Source of the DNA: a virus
Length of the DNA: 64,000 nt
Reading direction: 5' to 3' (one strand)
IMG/VR virus record: IMGVR_UViG_3300030098_004740
Location: 28,626-92,625 of that record
The position numbers and the translations under genes are program-made. The notes beneath the pieces are model-generated. The model was given only the letters and a program-made list of their open reading frames with translations. It was not told where the DNA came from and ran no database searches. Shown here in pieces: positions 46,781 through 55,065 of the stretch (the first letter of the stretch is position 1; every line of letters begins with the position of its first letter).

Positions 46781-47198
46781 TTTCTAAATCCTTAAATCTA
46801 GACAGTTTGCCTTTTTTTCCAAAGGGTTGTCTTGGTTTTTCTAAAGTGTTGTCTTTATACTCTATCTCTTTTATCTCTCTACTATCTATCTTATCAAGCT
46901 TTTTTTGCTCAGCTTTGATTATAGGTTCTAGAAATTTAACACGAAGAGAGTATATATTTTTGCCTTTGTAAGAATTCAAGGCATTGATGATAGCTTTGTC
47001 GCTATATTTTTTGAGCAGGCCGTAAGCCTTTGTTACTTGGCTTTTGAATTTCTTTTGCCATTTGTCAGTATTCCATAACGCATAAGCAGGTCTACCAACT
47101 CTTTGTTTTTCTGCCTCTCTAAGACAGACCATTTCAGCAATATACTGAGCAGCGTTACATTCCTGCCCCGTTGTTTTGTGCTTGTAATTTTTGTTCAT
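46773..47198 (-). CDS. Phage protein of unknown function
   Basis: 141 residues, helical and basic. ECNAAQYIAEMVCLREAEK, AYALWNTDKWQKKFKSQVTKA and SDKAIINALNSYKGKNIYSLR are recognisable as a phage replication-region type, but I cannot name a function. It overlaps the recombinase start by eight bases and the upstream gene by 44 bases. Confidence 0.75.
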   Translation of the reverse strand: MNKNYKHKTTGQECNAAQYIAEMVCLREAEKQRVGRPAYALWNTDKWQKKFKSQVTKAYGLLKKYSDKAIINALNSYKGKNIYSLRVKFLEPIIKAEQKKLDKIDSREIKEIEYKDNTLEKPRQPFGKKGKLSRFKDLENE

Positions 47199-47631
47199 TC
47201 AAAATTCCTTTCTTAGTTATCAAACAGTCAGGAGATTGGTATGGATCTCTCTCCTCAAATCTTTCAGGCACAAGCTCAGGCAATCTCCATGTTTGGACTT
47301 TTAAGCTCTCGCCTTTTAATACACCAATGCTATAAGTATGAATAACATAGTCGCTGAACATCAAAGCTCCAGCACCCTTACAAAAAAAGTAGCCATCGTA
47401 GTCTGACCCAACTTCTTCTATATGAGTACGGTTTCTAACTTTTAAGTTTGTTATATGAAGATTGTTCTCTTCACAATAAGTCTTGAGTCTAACCCAAGCA
47501 CTAGCGGGTTCAACATTCGGTCTATCATCATCCTGATAGATGATCTCTCCATTCGACAAGGTTGCTATCCAAATTGGATTATTATCTGCATAGGCAACAA
47601 TGTAATCGTCAAATTCTTTTGTTAGTTGCAT
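47155..47631 (-). CDS. Phage protein of unknown function
   Basis: 158 residues. TLSNGEIIYQDDDRP, SAWVRLKTYCEENNLHI and GYFFCKGAGALMFSDYVIH suggest a strand-rich globular fold. No signal peptide, no membrane segment, no recognised motif. Its position between small zinc-ribbon genes and the recombinase suggests an accessory replication role. Confidence 0.75.
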   Translation of the reverse strand: MQLTKEFDDYIVAYADNNPIWIATLSNGEIIYQDDDRPNVEPASAWVRLKTYCEENNLHITNLKVRNRTHIEEVGSDYDGYFFCKGAGALMFSDYVIHTYSIGVLKGESLKVQTWRLPELVPERFEERDPYQSPDCLITKKGILNEQKLQAQNNGAGM

Positions 47632-47939
47632 TATTTAATTTTATGAATTGCACTATGATTTATATTTTTAGAAAGCCTTTTGCCTCTAGTTGAATCAGAC
47701 AACTCAGAAGCAGCAGGTGTCATAACTGTAGAACCACGATCATTGTGACCCATAAGACTAGATGCGTCATCAGACTTAGCTTCAGATGTATGCTTTGGTC
47801 TAGGCGAAGCTTTCATATACTTCTTGACAGAAGCTTCAGATCTATTCAAATCTTTTGCAATTTGAGAAATCTCTTTATCAGAGTTGTTTTCTATATAAAA
47901 CTTTTCCACCTTGTTCAGTTTTCCAGTTTTCTTAGACAT
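47631..47939 (-). CDS. Small helix-turn-helix protein
   Basis: 102 residues. Residues 22-45 (EISQIAKDLNRSEASVKKYM) form a helix-turn-helix of resolvase or sigma region-4 type. The C-terminal half is polar and probably disordered (SSLMGHNDRGSTVM, SDSTRGKRLSKN). It may regulate transcription or guide DNA binding. It shares one base with the downstream gene and overlaps the upstream one by eight. Confidence 0.75.
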   Translation of the reverse strand: MSKKTGKLNKVEKFYIENNSDKEISQIAKDLNRSEASVKKYMKASPRPKHTSEAKSDDASSLMGHNDRGSTVMTPAASELSDSTRGKRLSKNINHSAIHKIK

Positions 47940-48255
47940 TTATCATTCCTCTCTTAGCCCAAGTAAATTGATTTCTCTCTTTATTGGTCAAGTAGTTTAA
48001 GTAGAAATCAAAAGTTTCTTTGCTAACTTTTGAAAACTTTGTGTGAACAGAACTGATCTTATTGGCATCAATTCCTTCTGGATCAAACAGTTCGCTTCTA
48101 TAAACTTTTACATAGTAAAATTCAGAACCCTCTCCAGATAAGATGTAAGCACAAGCGTGTGCCACCTCTTCAGATAGAACTTCTCCATCTTTGCCATAGA
48201 AAGTGTATTCAATATCTTTGTCTCTTATGAACTCAGAAATGTCTTCAGTCATCAT
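47932..48255 (-). CDS. Small protein of unknown function
   Basis: 107 residues, acidic. DIEYTFYGKDGEVLSEEVAHAC, EFYYVKVYRSELFDPEGID and SKETFDFYLNYLTNKE suggest a small alpha/beta domain. No family recognised. It overlaps both neighbours by 8-11 bases. Confidence 0.7.
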   Translation of the reverse strand: MMTEDISEFIRDKDIEYTFYGKDGEVLSEEVAHACAYILSGEGSEFYYVKVYRSELFDPEGIDANKISSVHTKFSKVSKETFDFYLNYLTNKERNQFTWAKRGMINV

Positions 48256-48532
48256 CGACCCCTTTCAAGGAGATGTAAAATGTTTCTTCTTCTTGCCAAA
48301 CCTCCTCAACAATTAAATCCTCTGGAGGTGCTTGTAAATAATCTCCATGTATATCAATCGTCCAACTTTCGCCATCGCAAAAAGGACATCTGACTATCAG
48401 TGAAATGTTCTTGTTGCCATCTCTAAGTTTCACAAGATTGTATAAATGTTCTTCACAATCAGCACATTGGACTTCAAAATGTTCAATGTCTTCAACCCGT
48501 AAGCTATTGTCCTTATTAATGTCCTCAGACAT
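48245..48532 (-). CDS. Small zinc-ribbon protein
   Basis: 95 residues. CADC near residue 23 and CPFC near residue 50 form a zinc ribbon; the C-terminus is acidic and strand-rich (VWQEEETFYISLKGVDDD). It shares one base with the FmdB-like gene upstream. A nucleic-acid binding or polymerase-partner role is possible. Confidence 0.75.
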   Translation of the reverse strand: MSEDINKDNSLRVEDIEHFEVQCADCEEHLYNLVKLRDGNKNISLIVRCPFCDGESWTIDIHGDYLQAPPEDLIVEEVWQEEETFYISLKGVDDD

Positions 48533-48891
48533 TACTTCTTGCCTTCTTTAATATATTTGGCCTTCTGAGCTTTAGACATTTTGTTAATGTCTGCTTTTGT
48601 TGCGTCTCCAGACTTTTGCCACCATTCTTTAGGCTTATTCTTTTTAAGATTGCCTTTTTCTTGCTGCGCTCTTTTGTCTTCAAGCTCATATCGTCCCATG
48701 TTTTTGGTATTTGACTCAGCGAGCTGACCAAGAGTTGTTGGCTCACCTTTGACAAATCCCATAGGAACTTGATTAATTACTATCTTGATGTTTGAACTAC
48801 CGCATTGACAAGGTTCTGGAGTTTTACCAAATCCATGAACTTGCTCGAACTCAGAACCGCAATCGTTACATAAATAATCGTAGGTAGGCAT
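48532..48891 (-). CDS. FmdB-like zinc-ribbon protein
   Basis: 119 residues. MPTYDYLCNDCGSEFEQVH and CQCGSSNIKIVI match the FmdB/CxxC regulatory ribbon. A basic, Lys-rich helical tail follows (KKNKPKEWWQKS). It shares one base with PhoH upstream. A regulatory role is suspected from the family; no target is seen. Confidence 0.82.
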   Translation of the reverse strand: MPTYDYLCNDCGSEFEQVHGFGKTPEPCQCGSSNIKIVINQVPMGFVKGEPTTLGQLAESNTKNMGRYELEDKRAQQEKGNLKKNKPKEWWQKSGDATKADINKMSKAQKAKYIKEGKK

Positions 48892-49559
48892 TAATCGTAA
48901 AGCGCGTCTAAAATGCGAGAAATAATCTTGTTTCTAATTATATCATCTTCTGTAAGTTCAGCAATACCAACTCCTTTAACCTCATCAAGACGGTCTAGAA
49001 ATTCTTCAAGACCTCCCTGTTCTTTTGAAATTAAATCTGTTTGGTCAATATCGCCATTGATGACAGCTTTAGAATCCCAACCAATTCTAGTTATAAACAT
49101 TTTTAATTGTTCAAACGTAGCATTTTGGGCTTCATCTAATATTATAAAAGAGTTATGAAAGTTTCGCCCTCTCATATATTCCAAAGGTACTACTTCAATT
49201 TTGCCTTCTTCTCTATATGACTGAACTCTATTACTATTTAATCTGTATTGCATTTCTTCCAATACAGGGACAAGATAAGGATGTATTTTCTCTTCAAAAG
49301 TTCCCGGCAAAAAGCCTAGTCCTCTACCTGACTCAATAACAGGTCTAGTAACAATTATCTTCTCAACTCTTTTATCTAATAAATAATCACAAGCTAATCC
49401 AACTGCTACTGCTGTTTTTCCAGTACCTGCTGGGCCTGTACAAAATGTGACATCATTTTCATTTATGATGTTAATATATTTTGTTTGATTTTCCGTTTTA
49501 GGCTTTAAAGCCTTCCGTCTTGTAGTATATCCTGACTCATTGTTCTTTTTTCTAGTCAT
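48891..49559 (-). CDS. phoH: PhoH-like ATPase
   Basis: 222 residues. Walker A is TGPAGTGKT (residues 41-49), Walker B is SFIILDEAQN, and IIVTRPVIESGRGLGFLPGTFEEKI is the PhoH signature. GDIDQTDLI is a later motif. It is an ATPase or RNA helicase of unclear task common in phages. The ATG at 49559 was chosen for the AGG site eight bases upstream and because dut stops one base earlier. Confidence 0.93.
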   Translation of the reverse strand: MTRKKNNESGYTTRRKALKPKTENQTKYINIINENDVTFCTGPAGTGKTAVAVGLACDYLLDKRVEKIIVTRPVIESGRGLGFLPGTFEEKIHPYLVPVLEEMQYRLNSNRVQSYREEGKIEVVPLEYMRGRNFHNSFIILDEAQNATFEQLKMFITRIGWDSKAVINGDIDQTDLISKEQGGLEEFLDRLDEVKGVGIAELTEDDIIRNKIISRILDALYD

Positions 49560-49560
49560 A

Positions 49561-49995
49561 CTACTTACCTGTAGAACCAAACCCTCCATCGCCCCTATTT
49601 GTAGAGTCTAGTTCGTTAACCACATGTTGTATAAAGTTTGGGGCTTCTTGTATTAACATTTGTGCGATTCTATCGCCTCTTTCTATATGATACGGTTCTT
49701 TTGTTGTATTGTGCAGGCAAACTTTTACTTCACCCCTATATCCAGAGTCTATAACGCCTGCATGTCTATGAACTCCTTTGACTCCCATTGAAGACCTATC
49801 CCATATTAGAGCAACATGTTCTTTAGGAATAGCCATAGAAATGCCAGTAGAAACAAGCACGGTAGCTCCAGCAGGTATAGACACTGTCTCAAAAGCGTAT
49901 AAGTCCCAACCAGCATCATTCATATGTCCTTTGCTTGGAAGCTTAGCAGAGTCGTGCAGAAGTTTAACTTCAAAATACTTGTAATCGTAAGTCAC
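49561..49995 (-). CDS. dut: dUTP diphosphatase
   Basis: 144 residues with all five dUTPase motifs: NDAGWDLYA, DRSSMGVKGVHRH, GVIDSGYRGE, RGDRIAQMLI and GDGGFGSTG. It makes dUMP and keeps uracil out of DNA. I chose the GTG at 49995 because AAGGA lies eight bases before it and the upstream microprotein stop overlaps it as GTGA; a TTG at 50022 is less likely. Confidence 0.93.
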   Translation of the reverse strand: MTYDYKYFEVKLLHDSAKLPSKGHMNDAGWDLYAFETVSIPAGATVLVSTGISMAIPKEHVALIWDRSSMGVKGVHRHAGVIDSGYRGEVKVCLHNTTKEPYHIERGDRIAQMLIQEAPNFIQHVVNELDSTNRGDGGFGSTGK

Positions 49996-50135
49996 TTTTC
50001 TTCCTTCTTTTCGTATTTCCAAATCAAATTGGAAAGAGTGCTTCTAGTAATTTTATTACCAGCTTCTACTTCTTTGTTAAGTCGCTCAGCTAGCCACTTG
50101 AGCATCTCATTATCTATTGTAATATTTCTAAGCAT
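49992..50135 (-). CDS. Ribbon-helix-helix microprotein (47 aa)
   Basis: A short frame from ATG 50135 to TGA 49992. NITIDNE is a strand, MLKWLAERLNKEVEAGN and TRSTLSNLIWKYEKK are two helices, the ribbon-helix-helix pattern of Arc/MetJ-type DNA-binding dimers. Its ATG overlaps the nrdB stop (TAATG) and its stop overlaps the dut start (GTGA), so it sits inside the dNTP operon and may regulate it. Confidence 0.75.
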   Translation of the reverse strand: MLRNITIDNEMLKWLAERLNKEVEAGNKITRSTLSNLIWKYEKKEEK

Positions 50136-51151
50136 TAGAAATCGTCTTCAATATTTCCAACTGCGTATTCAGTGACACGAGTTTCAAAGAAGTTCTTGCA
50201 TTTCTCTAGGTCGATAATTTCACTTAACCAAGGAAATGGATTTTTGGTATCTTCATAGGGACTTGGTAGATTCAAGTCTTCTAGTCTACGGTTTGCTATA
50301 TACTGCACATAATCAATAAACATGTCAGAGTTCAGCCCTAAGATACCATTTGGAAGAACATCTCTCGCATAAGCAAGCTCAAGCTCCATGGCTTTATCTA
50401 TATGCTCTAGAGTTTCTTTTTCAAAAGCTTTAGTCCAAACCTTTGGGTTGTCTTCTCTTATTCTGTTTATGAGAGTAGTTCCAAATTTGATATGCAAACT
50501 TTCATCACGAAGCGTGTATTGAATTTGTTCTCCAACCCCCGGCAGCTTATTCTGTCTATTAAAGGAGAGCAGCATTGCAAAACCGGAAAAGAAAAAGATT
50601 CCTTCACATATGATGTAGTAGGTAATGATGTTTCTTAGAAACTCTCTCTTGCCTTCTAAAGTGTTGATATTAAAGTCTGGTCTATTAATATCCGTACATA
50701 TGTTCATTAGGAACTCATCCTTAGACTTGATGCTAGGTATTGAGTTATATGCTTGGTAGACTTCATCAATTTTGAGACCGAGAGAGTCGCAGCAATAAAC
50801 AACCGTCAAGTTGTGCAAACTTTCTTCGTAAGCCTGTCTAAGTATATATTGGCGACATTCAGGATCAGTTACATACTTAAAGATGCTAAGTAGTAGGTTG
50901 TTTGCTACTAGAGATTCTGAGCCAGCAAAGAATCCTAAAGATCTTTTTACCACTAACTTCTCGTCATTAGTTAGTAAATCAGAACGCCACTGTTCAATAT
51001 CTTTAGCCATTGAAATTTCAGTAGGCATCCAGTTATTAGCCGCACCGTCAATGAATAAATCCCATGCCCATTTATTTGTGTGAGGAAGGATTTGATTAAC
51101 TACTGCAACTTTGTCCGAAATAATTTCTTTAGTCTTTTTCATTACTGGCAA
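50135..51151 (-). CDS. nrdB: Ribonucleotide reductase small subunit, class Ic-like
   Basis: 338 residues. Metal ligands are E79, E110, H113, E183, E217 and H220. The first is Glu, not the Asp of class Ia. Four residues after H113, where the tyrosyl radical sits (E. coli Y122), there is Val 117; Tyr 119 is two residues further. The pattern SES LVANN, ESLHNLTVVY and RDESLH matches the class Ic group (Mn/Fe cofactor, no Tyr radical) known from Chlamydia and relatives, in which the site may be Phe, Leu or Val. It overlaps nrdA by ten bases. Confidence 0.93.
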   Translation of the reverse strand: MPVMKKTKEIISDKVAVVNQILPHTNKWAWDLFIDGAANNWMPTEISMAKDIEQWRSDLLTNDEKLVVKRSLGFFAGSESLVANNLLLSIFKYVTDPECRQYILRQAYEESLHNLTVVYCCDSLGLKIDEVYQAYNSIPSIKSKDEFLMNICTDINRPDFNINTLEGKREFLRNIITYYIICEGIFFFSGFAMLLSFNRQNKLPGVGEQIQYTLRDESLHIKFGTTLINRIREDNPKVWTKAFEKETLEHIDKAMELELAYARDVLPNGILGLNSDMFIDYVQYIANRRLEDLNLPSPYEDTKNPFPWLSEIIDLEKCKNFFETRVTEYAVGNIEDDF

Positions 51152-53598
51152 CTTTCACAATCTGGATCATCTAGTGAGCAAGCTTTAACTTGACTTAAGT
51201 CTTCTTCAGGAACTTCTTCTTTTACTGTCTGAACTGTAGACTTCTCAAGTCTTGTTGCAGCTTTGCTTCTTAAGTAATACGTTGTTTTTAAACCCTGCTC
51301 CCAAGCGTGCATGTACATATCGTTGAGATACTTGAGGCTAGTGCCTTTATTGTACAGGTTAAGAGATTCGCCCATGTCGATCCACTTTTGTCTTTCAGCC
51401 GCTGCATCAAGCAAAATGGTTGGTTCAATATCAAATGCAGTCTTGAATTCTCTTTGCAGTTCTTCGTCTAAATTTATTGACATAACATCACCATCAGCCG
51501 CCTTAAGAGCTTCTACTAAATCTTTTCCCCATATACCCTTCTTCTTTGCAGCCTCTACAAAATGTTCGTTAATCATTGTAAACTCGCCGCTTAAAGTTGA
51601 GTATACAAAAAGGGTTGAATAGTCAGGCTCAATAGATTGAGAGCATCCCTGTATATAAGAAATTGTTGCAGTAGGAGCGATAGCCATGACATTTGAATTT
51701 CTCATTCCATATTCAGCTATATGCTCTCTAACTTTGCTCCAGTCCATTGTTTCAAAGTCAGAAGGTTTGTAATGATTATCTTTACCATTCTTTAAGTGTT
51801 CTGGATGTCTTTCATTCATCAATCGACAGTAAGTGTCGATAGGCAAGTTGCCATAGCTCCACTCAGAACCCTCGTAAGATTCGTAGTGTCCTCGTTCCTT
51901 CGCTAATTTAGAAGAGGTGAGAATAGCATGATAAGAGATGAATTCTTGTATTTTGCCACACAGAATAACAGCATCTTGAGAATTGTAAACAACCCCTAGC
52001 TTATGCAATAAGCCATGAGTACCCATAATACCTAGACCAACAGGACGGTTTCTGAGGTTAGACTTAGCCGCTTCTTTAGTTGGGTAAAAGTTAAGGTCGA
52101 TGACATTATCCAAGCCTCTGATAGCTACCTCTACTGTTTTCTGTAGCTTCTTCCAGTCAATGGTGCGAACCTTAATGTGATTCTCAAGATTGATAGAGGC
52201 AAGGTTGCAGACAGCAGTCTCTCCTACCTCAACGACTTCACCATCTTCATAAGTTGTTGGTTTAGTGTGAAGAAGTATTTCCGTACACAAATTAGAAGAA
52301 TGGACCACGCCTTCATGTTTATTGCTATAACGAATATTAGAAGGGTCTTTGAAAGTAATCCATGGATGTCCTGTCTCGTATAAAGACTTGAGCATCTTCT
52401 TCCACAAATCTTTGGCGTTTATAACACGGAAGTTTTTAATACCTCCCTCTTTTGCCATCTTTTTGTACTTGTTATAAACTCTCGTAAACTTTTTACCGTA
52501 TGTTTCATGCAGGTCAGGGCATTCAGAAGGATCAAACAAATACCAATCTCTGCCCTTCTGAGCTGCCAACATGAACTCATCACAAATCCATAAGGCGGTA
52601 TTCATGTCATGACAACGACGACGATCATCACCTGTGTTTTTTCTTAGGTCTAAAAAGTCTTCAACATCAAGATGCCATGCTTCTAAATAAGCACAGCCAG
52701 CACCCTTGCGCTTGCCGCCCTGATTCACGCCTACAAGCGTATCATTGAATATCTTTAACCAAGGAATTAATCCAGAAGACTGGCCATTTGTACCTTTGAT
52801 ATAAGAACCAGTAGAACGAACAGAACTCCAGTCTACCCCAAGACCTCCAGCATATTTTGATAGTCTGGCCTGACCATGAATCGTACCAAAGATACCATCA
52901 ATAGAGTCATCGACTGTACTTAGATAACAAGAAGATAATTGTGAGTGACAAGTTCCGCTATTAAAAAGAGTCGGAGTAGATGGTGAATATCTAAACTCAG
53001 ACATCATATTGTAAATTTCTATAGCTTTTTCTTCTTTGTTCTCTTCGTTCAAGCAAAGACCCATTGCGACACGCATATAGAAAGCTTGAGGAGTCTCCAT
53101 CCTACGGCCTTCTTTATGAATGAAATAACGATCATATAAGGTCTGGATACCAAGATACTTAAAATTCTTGTCTCTCTCTAAGATCAGATTTTTACTAAGC
53201 AAATCGAGATCATAAGAAAGAATCTCTTCACTTAATCTATCTTCTTTTACAAGCGTCTTTATATTTTTTATAAAAGATGACCTATACTCTTCTTCAAAGT
53301 CACCGTTTACGCTTTTGCCAAAAACTTCTTTGTAAAGACTAGACAGCAATAGGTTTGTTGCAACGTAAGTATAATTTGGCTCTTGTTCTATTTTAGATCG
53401 AGCAGACATGATTAAAGCAGTGTCTATTTCAGATGTAGTTATCTTATTGTATAACTGTAAACTTGCATCTAATACTACTTCACTAACATTGACATCTGAT
53501 AATCCTTCACAGGCTCTCTCAACACACTTGTTGATTTTATCAAGGTTAATTTGTTCCAGTCTTCCATTACGTTTCTTAACTTTGATGTCTGAAGTCAT
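51142..53598 (-). CDS. nrdA: Ribonucleotide reductase large subunit
   Basis: 818 residues. An ATP-cone is at the N-terminus (KVKKRNGRLEQINLDKINK). The barrel has SGTCHSQLSSC, the active-site set SNLCTEI with its Asn, Cys and Glu, and AVCNLASINL. A late motif is ATISYIQGCSQSIEP. The C-terminal DPDCESCQ is the redox Cys pair reduced by thioredoxin, two of which are encoded at 56885-57467. It makes dNDPs. The start has CGGA eight bases before it; two terminators end about 26 bases upstream. Confidence 0.95.
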   Translation of the reverse strand: MTSDIKVKKRNGRLEQINLDKINKCVERACEGLSDVNVSEVVLDASLQLYNKITTSEIDTALIMSARSKIEQEPNYTYVATNLLLSSLYKEVFGKSVNGDFEEEYRSSFIKNIKTLVKEDRLSEEILSYDLDLLSKNLILERDKNFKYLGIQTLYDRYFIHKEGRRMETPQAFYMRVAMGLCLNEENKEEKAIEIYNMMSEFRYSPSTPTLFNSGTCHSQLSSCYLSTVDDSIDGIFGTIHGQARLSKYAGGLGVDWSSVRSTGSYIKGTNGQSSGLIPWLKIFNDTLVGVNQGGKRKGAGCAYLEAWHLDVEDFLDLRKNTGDDRRRCHDMNTALWICDEFMLAAQKGRDWYLFDPSECPDLHETYGKKFTRVYNKYKKMAKEGGIKNFRVINAKDLWKKMLKSLYETGHPWITFKDPSNIRYSNKHEGVVHSSNLCTEILLHTKPTTYEDGEVVEVGETAVCNLASINLENHIKVRTIDWKKLQKTVEVAIRGLDNVIDLNFYPTKEAAKSNLRNRPVGLGIMGTHGLLHKLGVVYNSQDAVILCGKIQEFISYHAILTSSKLAKERGHYESYEGSEWSYGNLPIDTYCRLMNERHPEHLKNGKDNHYKPSDFETMDWSKVREHIAEYGMRNSNVMAIAPTATISYIQGCSQSIEPDYSTLFVYSTLSGEFTMINEHFVEAAKKKGIWGKDLVEALKAADGDVMSINLDEELQREFKTAFDIEPTILLDAAAERQKWIDMGESLNLYNKGTSLKYLNDMYMHAWEQGLKTTYYLRSKAATRLEKSTVQTVKEEVPEEDLSQVKACSLDDPDCESCQ

Positions 53599-53629
53599 TT
53601 GTGATCCGAGAGATTTTTATATTAAAAAA

Positions 53630-53646
53630 AGTCCACTGAATGGACT
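53630..53646 (-). terminator. Terminator just before nrdA
   Basis: On the minus strand AGTCCA, a five-base loop TTCAG, then TGGACT pair perfectly, and TTTTTTT follows down to 53624. The nrdA start is about 26 bases further on. Confidence 0.75.
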
Positions 53647-53649
53647 GCT

Positions 53650-53794
53650 GAAAAAAAATAGAGCGACACCTGTTATACTAAGTGATTTGTTAGAGTAAAA
53701 GTAAACACGATAAAACTACTCACTTAGTGCAACATAGGCTTGTTGAGTATGTGTCGCTCTAGCTCTCTTTTGCAAGAAGCTCTTTATAACCCAA
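53650..53794 (-). ncRNA. Candidate structured RNA ending in a terminator stem
   Basis: About 145 bases from a likely start near 53794. A hairpin at 53761-53781 has a GCAA tetraloop. An outer 10-11 bp stem pairs 53659-53669 with 53751-53761; inside it, 53677-53685 pairs with 53720-53728 over 9 bp, and a small CAACA/TGTTG hairpin sits beside it, giving a three-way junction. Eight Ts follow the outer stem (53651-53658). It does not fit a tRNA and I do not recognise a known riboswitch. It may be a free small RNA or a leader control element for nrdA. Confidence 0.55.
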
Positions 53795-53798
53795 CAAG

Positions 53799-53809
53799 TT
53801 ATTATACAC
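53799..53809 (-). promoter_or_regulatory. GTGTATAATAA promoter-like site
   Basis: Shares the GTGTATAATA core with the sites at 19103 and 62543. Its TATAAT (53801-53806) would start a transcript near 53794, just at the structured RNA. Flanks differ from the other two and no -35 box is clear. Confidence 0.5.
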
Positions 53810-53868
53810 TTAGCGAGCCAATGCCTACTTTTCTTTTATCCAGACCTATAAGATTGTTTGAGTAAGAC

Positions 53869-53979
53869 CTACTTGGGGTAAGCCGCATCTTTGGAATTAT
53901 ACTTCCTCAGACGCAATCGACGACTTTCTTTTAGGCGTTTTTTATCTTTTTTGCTTTTATTTCTTACTGTTTTTCCCAT
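53869..53979 (-). CDS. Small basic protein (36 aa)
   Basis: ATG at 53979, TAG at 53869. The product begins MGKTVRNKSKKDKKRLKES and has 16 Lys/Arg of 36. Similar very short basic proteins starting M.KTVRNKS occur in phages. It overlaps the upstream gene by 23 bases; the binding site is weak. A nucleic-acid binding role is possible. Confidence 0.6.
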   Translation of the reverse strand: MGKTVRNKSKKDKKRLKESRRLRLRKYNSKDAAYPK

Positions 53980-54139
53980 CTCTGTACTCTGGATGAACCC
54001 AAGTAATGGAATTATTGTAAGAATAAGCAATCATCTTACGAAAATTGTCACTCTTAGGCAATAGCCAAGCAGTTTGGTTTTCTGAAATTTTTAGTTTTTC
54101 CACCTTGTTTTTTTTGGCAAGGTTTAGGTTAATCTTCAT
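53957..54139 (-). CDS. Small basic protein of unknown function
   Basis: 60 residues (KINLNLAKKNKVEKLKI, then SYNNSITWVHPEYRDGK). No family recognised. It overlaps the upstream beta-propeller gene by one base and the 36-residue gene downstream. It is the last gene before the structured RNA region. Confidence 0.65.
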   Translation of the reverse strand: MKINLNLAKKNKVEKLKISENQTAWLLPKSDNFRKMIAYSYNNSITWVHPEYRDGKNSKK

Positions 54140-55065
54140 TATTCGATTATCTCCAATCCGTGAATAGCGTGTCTCATATCTTTTTCTAATTTTATTTCTG
54201 TCTCGAAAGTTTTGGTTTCAATGTCAAAAACTAAAATTCTTGCAGGTGACGATCCGATGAATAATTTTCCCCCACCCATAGCCAAGCCTCGGTTCCAGTT
54301 GTTTGAAGCTATCTCATCTACTTGATACTTAACATCAGATGCTCTTGGTATACCAAAGTATTCAAAGTTCTTTCCATCGTAAGAAAGCCCCAGAGAGCTA
54401 AATGTAGTAAAGTTTATAGTGAAGAAATCATCATACCCATAGAAGTTGTGGACAAACCCATTTGCTAGTTGTCCAGAAGTTGTTTGAACCATTGGTATCT
54501 GACAGACTTCTTCAAAGGTGTTGAAGTCATATAAAGGAGTCAGTAACCCAGAGAATAAAAGCCTATCTTTTGTAGCGAAAATGGAATTGATATGATAAGA
54601 ATCATTTTGAGATTTTGTTTCTGGATTTATCTCCGTCTTTCCGGTGAGAACTTTATGATTGTCTACATTCTCTCCCAAGATTTCCCAAAAGCCTTTTATA
54701 TTAAAGTCAAGGTCTAGTTTAACTATGGCGTCGTAGGCTGTAGAGGTTGCCCAAATATGGCCATCAAAAAAAGCTATTTCATGTATACTCTTAAAGTATT
54801 CTCTATCCTGAAACGTTCTTTTTATTTCATAAGTGTTTTTATCTAGTTCAATAAAGCCAGCAGAATCAGCCACGAGAATGCGATCAGGAAGAACGCAAAT
54901 GCCACGAAGACCTCTTTCTCCTCCACGCTCATTATCATTGACAAAATCTCTTTCATAAGGCGCATGATGTAGTATGTCTCCATTTTCTGTGTCTATAACA
55001 TACAAGCCACCATGTATATCGCCCTGCTTAGCCGCTCTGACGACTGTAGTGCAAATAATCTTCAC
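54139..55065 (-). CDS. Beta-propeller-like protein
   Basis: 308 residues with repeating strand motifs (GGLYVIDTENGDIL, RILVADSAGFIELDKN, GHIWATSTAYDAIVKLDLD, GKLFIGSSPARILVFDIETK). It resembles the TIGR03032/DUF4915 propellers that lie beside sugar or sulfate-transfer genes. No catalytic residues can be named. The start is GTG at 55065 with AAGG eight bases upstream; it overlaps the glycosyltransferase gene by 38 bases. Confidence 0.75.
   Translation of the reverse strand: MKIICTTVVRAAKQGDIHGGLYVIDTENGDILHHAPYERDFVNDNERGGERGLRGICVLPDRILVADSAGFIELDKNTYEIKRTFQDREYFKSIHEIAFFDGHIWATSTAYDAIVKLDLDFNIKGFWEILGENVDNHKVLTGKTEINPETKSQNDSYHINSIFATKDRLLFSGLLTPLYDFNTFEEVCQIPMVQTTSGQLANGFVHNFYGYDDFFTINFTTFSSLGLSYDGKNFEYFGIPRASDVKYQVDEIASNNWNRGLAMGGGKLFIGSSPARILVFDIETKTFETEIKLEKDMRHAIHGLEIIE

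Noticed and set aside
53408-53698. Plus-strand 96-residue frame across the nrdA start
   Set aside because: It runs antisense to nrdA and through the terminator hairpins, with no supported start.
53650-53794. tRNA or tmRNA
   Set aside because: The outer stem is 10-11 bp, there is no T-arm or CCA end, and the branch pattern does not match.
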